A stretch of DNA of 59,869 bases from Rhabdochromatium marinum. GTDB taxonomy: Bacteria > Pseudomonadota > Gammaproteobacteria > Chromatiales > Chromatiaceae. The position numbers and the translations under genes are program-made. Within the stretch, counting starts at the first letter, position 1. Every line of letters begins with the position of its first letter. The stretch lies in assembly GCF_016583795.1 (NCBI RefSeq), contig NZ_NRRS01000019.1, positions 1 through 59,869 on the forward strand, read 5' to 3'. Positions 41,127 through 47,751 of this stretch are shown in pieces. A model generated the notes under the pieces. It did no database searches. It saw nothing but the letters and a program-made list of their open reading frames with translations, and had not been told where the DNA came from.

Positions 41127-41383
41127 GGTTTAACCTCGGTATGGTTAGAGCACTTGGCGACCGGCAGATCGCTGCCGCTCAACGCCTGACGGGCCGCCTA
41201 CTCGTAAATACGTGGTCATTCTACAATATAGCGAACGGGGCCTATCCGCTGTTCTCCCGTTGGCAAAACCACGGTAACAAGACGCGGTTCAGTTTGTGCG
41301 CGCATACAGCGATCACGCGACTCGCGATAGCACAGGATCTCGCCATCGCAATAATCCGGCAGACCAAGGTAGGATTCAACAAG

Positions 41384-42301
41384 CTACAGCCGCGCCCCCT
41401 CCCCCGCCTTGGGCAGCACGATGACCGTCGCCGTGCGCCCGACGACCAAGCCCTCCGAGTCGCCCTTGACATCGTCCAGACTGATGCGCACCGGCACCCG
41501 CTGGGCGAGCCGCACCCAGCTGAAGGTCGGATTGACGCTGGGAAGCAGATTATCACCAGCGGCACGGTCGCGGTCCTCGATGCCCATGGCGATGCTCGCG
41601 ACATGGCCCTTGAGGACGCGGCTCTCGCCCATCAATCGCACCTGCGCCGGCTGGCCGACCGAGATGCGCTGCAATTTGGTCTCCTCGAAATAGCCCTCGA
41701 CCCGATAGGAGCTGGCATCGATCAAGGCGAGCACCGGTGTCCCGGCGTTGACGTAGTTGCCAACGCGCAGGCTGAGATCGGACAGCGTGCCGTCGGTCGG
41801 CGCCTTGACGGTGGTGCGTTCGAGGTCGAGTGCAGCCAGATCCCTGGCCACCTCGGCCCGCTTGAACGCGGCCTCCGACTGTGTCTGTTTGGAATGGCTG
41901 TCCTCGCGATCCTCCGTGGAAACCATCTCGCCGAGCGCCTGAGCCCGGGTCGCATCACGCGTGGCCTGCTCCAGCGCCGCTCGACGCGACATCACCTCCG
42001 CCTCCGCCTGGCGCAGGGCCAGGACATAGCGGTCACGGTCGATCTGAAACAACGGCTGTCCCTGGCGCACCCGCTGGTCGTTCGAGACGAAGACCTCCGT
42101 CACCAGCCCGGAGACGTCCGGCGCGATCTTCACGATGTCGGCGCGGACACGACCGTCCGGCGTCCAGGGTTCCACCTGATAGTGAACCCACAGCCGCTCA
42201 CCGGCGAGCACCGCGAGTGCCAGCAGCGAAAGGGTCAAGGCGACGCGCCGGGCCTTCAGCAGGGATGGTTTCGAGAACAGGGATCGTTTTACTTGAGTCA
42301 T
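41384..42301 (-). CDS. HlyD-family periplasmic adaptor of an AaeA-type efflux pump
   Basis: Membrane fusion protein of 305 residues. One N-terminal helix (about 20-38) is followed by the biotinyl-lipoyl-like half motifs (VKIAPDVSGLVTEVFVSNDQRVRQGQPLFQID), a helical hairpin, and a C-terminal beta barrel. It would link the FUSC inner-membrane component to an outer-membrane channel. The ATG overlaps the DUF1656 stop (ATGA), so the three genes are translationally coupled. The order FUSC-DUF1656-HlyD corresponds to aaeB-aaeX-aaeA for aromatic carboxylic acid export, but the substrate here is not known. Confidence 0.9.
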   Translation of the reverse strand: MTQVKRSLFSKPSLLKARRVALTLSLLALAVLAGERLWVHYQVEPWTPDGRVRADIVKIAPDVSGLVTEVFVSNDQRVRQGQPLFQIDRDRYVLALRQAEAEVMSRRAALEQATRDATRAQALGEMVSTEDREDSHSKQTQSEAAFKRAEVARDLAALDLERTTVKAPTDGTLSDLSLRVGNYVNAGTPVLALIDASSYRVEGYFEETKLQRISVGQPAQVRLMGESRVLKGHVASIAMGIEDRDRAAGDNLLPSVNPTFSWVRLAQRVPVRISLDDVKGDSEGLVVGRTATVIVLPKAGEGARL

Positions 42302-42507
42302 AGGGACCACCGGGAGTAGAGCTCGACGACCAAGGCCCAGACGATCACGAACAACGCGACCTCCGCCAAGGCCTGGTGCCAGAAATGGCGATAGACCCCC
42401 AGCCGGACCAGGAGCCGGTTGAGGGCGAAGGTGATCACCAGCGCAATCGCACTCGTGACCAGCTCGGATCGCAGGAAGACGCCGAAGATATCGATCTCGC
42501 CGCTCAA
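42298..42507 (-). CDS. DUF1656 (AaeX-like) small membrane protein
   Basis: Sixty-nine residues with two hydrophobic helices. The sequence EIDIFGVFLRSELVTSAIAL and the ending HFWHQALAEVALFVIVWALV fit DUF1656. It always accompanies this kind of HlyD and FUSC pair. The start codon is TTG, overlapping the FUSC stop (TTGA); its stop overlaps the HlyD start. Confidence 0.88.
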   Translation of the reverse strand: MSGEIDIFGVFLRSELVTSAIALVITFALNRLLVRLGVYRHFWHQALAEVALFVIVWALVVELYSRWSL

Positions 42508-44537
42508 GCCGCACCCCCGTCCCGGACCGGTTCGAAGCCCGGTGCCTCGGGAAACAGGTTGCGCCGCATTCCCACCAGGGCGCAGATGCCGCGCGCCCCA
42601 CCGGGGCCGCTCACCGAATCCGTCAGCCGCTCCAGCAGCCGATCGAGCTGGCGCAGCATGCCCGTATCGGCGACGGGCTCACCCAGTGAGAGGGCCCCAT
42701 AGTGCTCGCCGACCCCGCTCAGCAGGCGGTCGAGATCGGCGGCCGTCGCTGCTGGGAGGCGCCCCCTCAGTTCGCGCAGCGCCACCAGATCCATACCGAC
42801 ACGCAGGTCGGTGAGAATGTCAACACCCGCCAGATCGTGGCGCTTGGCGGCGGCGAGCTTGGGCGCGAGCAGACCCAGCCGATCGACCATTTTGGAGGCG
42901 ACATCGACCGGGGCGTCGCGTTGCTGACCCCGCGCCAGACGTGCCAGCTGGTGCCAGGTCTGCCGAATCAGGCGCCGGGCACTGACCTCGACACTCATGG
43001 AGCGCAGGCTGCTCGTAACGAACACCGCCACGAAGACGCCGAAGAACACCGACAGATTGAGATTGAGGAATTGGGCGAAATCGCTCTGGAAATGGTCTTG
43101 AATCACGAGCACGTTCACAAGGTTGACGATGATCGAGAGGCCCGCGAATGCATACCGGGGATCCGGCATCATGGCGCCGACCACGAGCAGCATCGGTGCC
43201 AGCACCATGACCAGCATCGCAAAGCTGCTGATGGCGGGCATCAGCACGAACAGATAGAGGGCGCCCAGCGCCAGCGAGACCACCAGGAAGTCGCCGAACT
43301 TGCGGATCGCGGGCACCGGGTCGTCGAGCGCAGCGAACAGGCTGCAGGTGATCGCCGCAGTGATGGCGGCCGATTCGCCCTCGTGCCAGCCCGCGCCGAT
43401 CCAGACCAGACAGCAGACCATGACCGAGATCCAGGCCGAGAGGCCGGACCTGATCGCGAGTCCATGGTCACTGTGAAGCGGGCGAGCCGCCGCATGCGCG
43501 ACCTGTGCGGCCAGCGACCGGGGCAGCGGCCCCTCGGGCGCACGGACATAGGCCAGGAGCACATGGCCCTCGCTCAGCGCCTCGACCAGATCGCCCAGCC
43601 GCAACAGTACACTCAGCCGATTGAAGGCGTACCAGTCGCCCATCGCCATGTCAGCGCGTGCCCGTTCAAGCCGGTCGACCAGCACCCGAGCGCCCCCCAT
43701 CGGAGCGCCGTCACTGATCCAGTCCGCCACCTCGGTGAGCAGCCGGCGCATCTCAGGGTCCAGTTCGGGCGCGATCCCGCGCAACGCCTCAAGCCGATCG
43801 GTGAGGCTCGAGAGCACCGGGATCAGGACCAGCAACCGGTCGCGCAGTAAGTGCACCACCGCCGTCGTCTCGCGCAAGTGGGAGGTATCGAACGGCAGAT
43901 GCGCCGACATCGCCTGAATCTCGCTGGCGGCGCTGGCCAGCCGCACCCGATCCTGATCCAGCAGCGGCCGCTCCTCGCCGCGCAGCACATCGAGCGCCCA
44001 TTGGTCGGCGCCCTCGAGCCAGGCACCCAGCCGTGCCCGCAGCGCCTCACCGACTGGACGCGGAAACCACAGGCTATGCACCAGGGTCGCGCAGCTGATG
44101 CCCAAGAGGATCTCCTGAACACGCGCCGCTGCGATATCGAAGATGCCTCCGGGATGGTTGACCGCTGGAAACCCGATCATTGCGACGGTGTAACCGGCAA
44201 GCATGAACACATAGCTGCGTGGCGAGCGGTCGAGCATTGAGATCGCCAGGCAGGCACCGACCCACAGCGACATGGCCAACGACAGGAGCACGGGCGCATG
44301 CACCAGCTTCGGGATCATGAGAACGGCCCCGACCGCTCCGAGGAAGGTCCCCAGGAACCGATAGATGGCCTTCGAGCGCACCGCCGCAGCCAGCGGCTGG
44401 CTGACGATGTAGACGGTCATGATCGACCAGTAGGGACGCTCCAGGCCGATTCGCATGGCCAGATAGAGCGCCAGCATCGCCGCCACGAAGCTCTTGATCG
44501 AGAAGAGGGCGTTCGCCCCGGTGAAAAAGCTTGGCAT
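42504..44537 (-). CDS. FUSC-family inner-membrane efflux protein (AaeB-like)
   Basis: A 677-residue transporter with two blocks of hydrophobic helices: one in the first ~150 residues (SIKSFVAAMLALYLAMRIGLERPYWSIMTVYIV is the family start) and one near 350-500. Each is followed by a soluble helical part. This is the fusaric acid/aromatic acid resistance (FUSC) layout. It is the first gene of the three-gene efflux operon and follows marR by five bases, so all four are probably one transcript. Confidence 0.9.
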   Translation of the reverse strand: MPSFFTGANALFSIKSFVAAMLALYLAMRIGLERPYWSIMTVYIVSQPLAAAVRSKAIYRFLGTFLGAVGAVLMIPKLVHAPVLLSLAMSLWVGACLAISMLDRSPRSYVFMLAGYTVAMIGFPAVNHPGGIFDIAAARVQEILLGISCATLVHSLWFPRPVGEALRARLGAWLEGADQWALDVLRGEERPLLDQDRVRLASAASEIQAMSAHLPFDTSHLRETTAVVHLLRDRLLVLIPVLSSLTDRLEALRGIAPELDPEMRRLLTEVADWISDGAPMGGARVLVDRLERARADMAMGDWYAFNRLSVLLRLGDLVEALSEGHVLLAYVRAPEGPLPRSLAAQVAHAAARPLHSDHGLAIRSGLSAWISVMVCCLVWIGAGWHEGESAAITAAITCSLFAALDDPVPAIRKFGDFLVVSLALGALYLFVLMPAISSFAMLVMVLAPMLLVVGAMMPDPRYAFAGLSIIVNLVNVLVIQDHFQSDFAQFLNLNLSVFFGVFVAVFVTSSLRSMSVEVSARRLIRQTWHQLARLARGQQRDAPVDVASKMVDRLGLLAPKLAAAKRHDLAGVDILTDLRVGMDLVALRELRGRLPAATAADLDRLLSGVGEHYGALSLGEPVADTGMLRQLDRLLERLTDSVSGPGGARGICALVGMRRNLFPEAPGFEPVRDGGAA

Positions 44538-44542
44538 CTGGA

Positions 44543-45010
44543 CTACCGCTCGCCCCTGGCGCTATCGGCACGCGCCGCCAACCCATCTTCCAGGACACCG
44601 AGCACGCGAACGGCCGTCGCCAGATCCAGGTCCGCAACCGGGGCCAACAGGGACCGACGCACGTGTTCCAGCGCCATCTCGACCTCATCGGCCAGCGAGG
44701 CGCCCGCCGCCGTCAGGTGCAAGGTCTTGGCCCGCCGATCGCATTCGTCGTCGCGGCGCTCCACCAGCCCATGACCGCAGAGCTGATCGAGCAGACGCAC
44801 CAGCGAGGGGCCCTCAATTCCGATCTCCTCGGCGAGCACATTCTGGCGCATCCCACCACCGAAGCGGGCGATGTACAGCACCGGGACCGCCTGGGCATCC
44901 GAGATCCCGTAGCCTGCCAGGACGCGATTGACCTCTCTCCGATAGACGCGCGCCAGGCGCACGACCCTCGAGGTCAACAACCGTTCCAAATCCAGTCTGT
45001 CTTCGCTCAC
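44543..45010 (-). CDS. MarR-family repressor of the efflux operon
   Basis: A winged-helix regulator of 155 residues. The DNA-binding core is GGMRQNVLAEEIGIEGPSLVRLLDQLCGHGLVERR, and the wing has RRDDECDRRAKTLHLTAAG. MarR proteins of this type bind small aromatic acids and release DNA, which fits an aromatic-export operon. A GTG at 45010 is taken as the start because the promoter found at 45044-45073 would leave only about a dozen bases before the alternative TTG at 45025. Confidence 0.88.
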   Translation of the reverse strand: MSEDRLDLERLLTSRVVRLARVYRREVNRVLAGYGISDAQAVPVLYIARFGGGMRQNVLAEEIGIEGPSLVRLLDQLCGHGLVERRDDECDRRAKTLHLTAAGASLADEVEMALEHVRRSLLAPVADLDLATAVRVLGVLEDGLAARADSARGER

Positions 45011-45037
45011 GAATATTCGATCCAAAAAAAAATAGCC

Positions 45038-45073
45038 TGCTAAATAATAGTTAGCATCCTATCGATATGTCAA
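45038..45073 (-). promoter_or_regulatory. Sigma-70 promoter with overlapping MarR operator
   Basis: On the minus strand TTGACA (45073-45068) and TATTAT (45049-45044) are 18 bases apart, a near-ideal sigma-70 promoter. The perfect inverted repeat TGCTAA-7-TTAGCA (45038-45056) covers the -10 box. The size and symmetry suit a MarR dimer, so autorepression of marR-FUSC-DUF1656-HlyD is likely. Confidence 0.72.
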
Positions 45074-45291
45074 TGGTTCGAGACGACGGTTCTCAAAAAT
45101 CCAGCGATCGACACGCCCGCTCGCTTGCAGATCGCGCCAGTCGGCCCGAATCCCGAGATTCACCCCAGCCGCCTCGACCAGCACTGGGAGCCGCCCTCGC
45201 CGTCCAGATCGCCCTCTTCATCAATGCCGGGCCTTGGATCCTCCTGCTCGTCTATTCGCACCTTCGCTGGCGGCGCTTCCGGGTGGGCTGA
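45067..45291 (+). CDS. Doubtful small ORF divergent from marR
   Basis: A 74-codon frame with a polar first half and one possible membrane helix (LAVQIALFINAGPWILLLVYS) followed by a basic tail. Its ATG overlaps the -35 box of the marR promoter on the other strand and no ribosome site is seen. The membrane-like segment is its only support. Confidence 0.22.
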   Translation: MSMVRDDGSQKSSDRHARSLADRASRPESRDSPQPPRPALGAALAVQIALFINAGPWILLLVYSHLRWRRFRVG

Positions 45292-45409
45292 GAAACGCCA
45301 TCGGCAGTAGAATGCCCCCAAGCCCTGGGCTCAGGCCGCGCAAGTCGGTCGCTGGGCTCGTGTCGCACATCGGCCGTATCTGGGTAGGCCCGCAACCGAG
45401 GAGTCAAAA

Positions 45410-45904
45410 ATGACCGATCCGTGTGTAGCACAGCCTGAAGAACCCGAACCGACACCGACGCCCGAAGAACCCTCGATTCCCATCGGCGGTGATGACATCC
45501 AGCCACCGCCGCCCGAGTCCGAGGCTCTCGTCGAGCCTCCGCCCTCGCCCGCCGACGCCACATCCATCGAACCCTAGGCCGAGTCACCGGCCCCCAGGCC
45601 GGCCTGGCGCACCTGGCTGCGCTCGGGTTGGGGCAGGCTGGTCTCCTTCCTCGCCATCGCCTCCAGCATCCTCACCCTCGTCGCCTACTGCGAATCCAAG
45701 CTCGACGACGGCTCCATCACCAGCCATCAGTTCAGTGCCCAGCTTCGGGGCTCGGTCGAGGCAACCTATCGACGCGAGAAGGAGGTCGCCGATGCTCGCG
45801 GCGACCAACAGGCCCTCGCCCGGCATTGGGGCACCATGCTGGCGATCTTCGAAACCCTCTCAGGGCTGCTCGCCTTTAAATCAGCGAGCCAAACTCGTCC
45901 GTTG
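45410..45904 (+). pseudogene. Amber-interrupted small membrane protein gene in the island
   Basis: A strong GAGGAG site precedes the ATG. The first 55 codons encode a Pro/Glu-rich segment ending at an in-frame TAG (45575-45577). The same frame continues without further stop to TGA at 45902, encoding AWRTWLRSGWGRLVSFLAIA, a clear membrane helix, and then EVADARGDQQALARHWGTML. That last part is almost identical to the C terminus of the STAND protein encoded at 47748-50576 (70 of 73 bases, 45786-45858 against 50374-50446). It is either a gene broken by the TAG or a short ORF followed by a separate fragment. The shared tail suggests a copied or recombined end of a related TPR protein. Confidence 0.5.
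45786..45858 (+). repeat. Direct repeat copy 1 (end of STAND gene)
   Basis: Seventy-three bases matching 50374-50446 with three mismatches, in the same orientation and the same reading frame. The first 47 bases are identical. The pair brackets the SIR2-TIR and STAND genes, so recombination between them would delete 4.6 kb. Confidence 0.9.
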
Positions 45905-45973
45905 AGTGTTATAAAATGCACTTCATGATGAAAAAATGCTCGAAAATGGGCTCTTTATTAGCTTGCTTGAATA

Positions 45974-46286
45974 TTAGAGAAGTTTGATGCGATAGCCCTG
46001 GGTGTAGGGCGGAGAGTGGGCAATGCGCAAGCGCAGGCCAAGCTGCGCGGACAAGGCGATGAGATCGTCTTTGACGCGTCAAATCCCTCAAGCTCGCGCA
46101 ACGCGCCGTTAATGGTGGCCCGCCAGCCCCATCTCCAAGACCCGAGCAACATAAGCGACGCCGCCATAACCGATCATCTGGGCTCCGACCGCCGCGTAAC
46201 GGCGCCAATGATTTTCCGGTAGCGAGCGACTGAAGCAACGCATCAGCCTGTTCATGCGCAGGGTCGTAACCTGGAAATTCGTTCAT
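45974..46286 (-). pseudogene. Transposase remnant, several frameshifts
   Basis: The pieces, read in order on the minus strand in changing frames, are NEFPGYDPAHEQADALL, WRRYAAVGAQMIGYGGVAYVARVLEM, ATINGALRELEGFD and, after a large gap, DDLIALSAQLGLRLRIAHSPPY. The first three resemble the N-terminal helix-turn-helix of an ISAzo13-like transposase, the last its catalytic C-terminal part. Stops and frame changes show it is dead. The family name is an inference from motif order. Confidence 0.5.
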
Positions 46287-46425
46287 GATGGCCGTTCCTG
46301 CAAAGGTTTCACCGACGATCAGCACGCTCGCATCTAATAGTTTATATTTTCAATATGATGCAAGCCTTAAATAAGAATTTTTCGGGTAAAATGTTTAACT
46401 CTTTAATTAAAATTAACTAAGAACC

Positions 46426-47751
46426 ATGGAAGCCCTCGACGACCGCGATTGGCGCCGCCTCGTTCACACCATCCAGCGCGGCACATGCATGGTCCTGCTC
46501 GGGCCGGATGCGGCGACCGACGCCGATGATCCGAACGGCCTCCCCTTGGCTCAACACCTAGCGGAGACCCTGGCCGCGAAGCTCCCGAAGGGAGCCGCGC
46601 CCCCCGATCGGGACGACCTTCCCTCAGTGGCCCAGACCTTCGAGGCGGCACGCGGGCGGATTGAGTTGGAGATGGAAGTGGAGGATTTCTGCGGCAGGTT
46701 TTCGAAACGCATCACCCCCCTGCACGAGGACCTCGCCGCCCTGCCCATTCCGGTCTACATCAACACCGCCCCAGACCCCGCCCTCGCCAACGCCCTGCGA
46801 GCAGTGGGGCGTGCTCCTCGAACAGCACATTACGACTTCAAGCGCGCCCAGGGGTTCGTCCTACCGGACCCGACCCCCGAGTACCCATGGATCTACGACC
46901 TCTACGGCAGCCTGGCTGAGCCCCAGTCCCTGGTCCTGACCGAGCGCGACCTGCTCGACTATCTGGTCAACGTGATCAAGGGTGCCCCGCCCCTGCCCGC
47001 CGCCCTGATCTCCCGCTTCCGGGATCCGGACACCAGCCTGCTTTTCGTCTGCTTCGGCTTCCGTCGCTGGCACCTGCGCATCCTGCTGCACGTGCTGCGC
47101 TCCTATGAGCCGCCCAATAACCCCAACCTTGCCCTGGAAGATGGAGCCTTCTACACGCAGCCAGATCTCCCCCAAACGGTGGTTTTCTTCGACCGAGCGC
47201 ACCGCATTTGCTTCCGCCAAGCGGCCTGCGGCGGCTTCGCCGCGAAGCTGCGGGAGCGCTACCAGCCGCTGGCCGAAGAACCGGTCCCGCCCCGTTTGGA
47301 GCCGGCCGCAGATGCCCCGGTGCTCTTCCTTTCCTACACCACTGAGGACCATGCCGCAGTCGAGAGGCTGGCGGAGCGGCTACAGGCCGAGGGCTTGCGC
47401 ATTTGGCTGGACCGCCAGAATCTCCGCGGCGGCGACCGCTGGGAGCAGCTGATTCCGGATGTGATCAAACGGCAAGTAGACTATGTCCTGGTGCTGCAGA
47501 CGCCCCAACTCCTCGCCCGGGTGGAGAGCTACGTCTACCGGGAGATCGAGGAGTCCCTGGCTCGCCAAAGTACCTTCGCGCCTAAACTCCGATTCCTGAT
47601 CCCGGTCCGCATGGAGCCCGATGCGCAGATCGACGGCTTATCCCAACTCCATTTCGTCGATCTCACCACACCCCGAGGTCTTGATGACCTGGTGGCCGCC
47701 ATCCGTGAAGACTGGCAGCGTCGGGCCGGGCGCAAGGGATCCGCACCATGA
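46426..47751 (+). CDS. SIR2-like/TIR fusion protein, probable NAD-degrading immune effector
   Basis: A 441-residue protein of two domains. Residues 1-280 look like a SIR2 fold: VLLGPDAAT in place of the glycine-rich GAG motif, PVYINTAPDPALANAL, then IYDLYGSLAEPQSLVLTERD, and LLFVCFGFRRWHLRILLHVL. The His of the usual KLHG active site is replaced, giving DLYG, so this half may bind rather than cleave NAD. Residues 296-430 form a TIR domain: VLFLSYTTEDHAAVERLAERL, IWLDRQNL and YVYREIEESL, where Glu373 sits at the NADase position. The next gene, a STAND ATPase, overlaps by ATGA. Bacterial TIR and SIR2 proteins paired with STAND ATPases act in phage defence; that role here is inferred. The 100 bases upstream are strikingly AT-rich and should hold the promoter. 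Confidence 0.8.
   Translation: MEALDDRDWRRLVHTIQRGTCMVLLGPDAATDADDPNGLPLAQHLAETLAAKLPKGAAPPDRDDLPSVAQTFEAARGRIELEMEVEDFCGRFSKRITPLHEDLAALPIPVYINTAPDPALANALRAVGRAPRTAHYDFKRAQGFVLPDPTPEYPWIYDLYGSLAEPQSLVLTERDLLDYLVNVIKGAPPLPAALISRFRDPDTSLLFVCFGFRRWHLRILLHVLRSYEPPNNPNLALEDGAFYTQPDLPQTVVFFDRAHRICFRQAACGGFAAKLRERYQPLAEEPVPPRLEPAADAPVLFLSYTTEDHAAVERLAERLQAEGLRIWLDRQNLRGGDRWEQLIPDVIKRQVDYVLVLQTPQLLARVESYVYREIEESLARQSTFAPKLRFLIPVRMEPDAQIDGLSQLHFVDLTTPRGLDDLVAAIREDWQRRAGRKGSAP

Noticed and set aside
41141-42319. 392-codon plus-strand frame
   Set aside because: Antisense to the HlyD gene, which has clear domain motifs and coupled neighbours.
42702-43850. 382-codon plus-strand frame
   Set aside because: Shadow of the FUSC gene, rich in His/Gln/Asp as is typical of antisense frames in GC-rich DNA.
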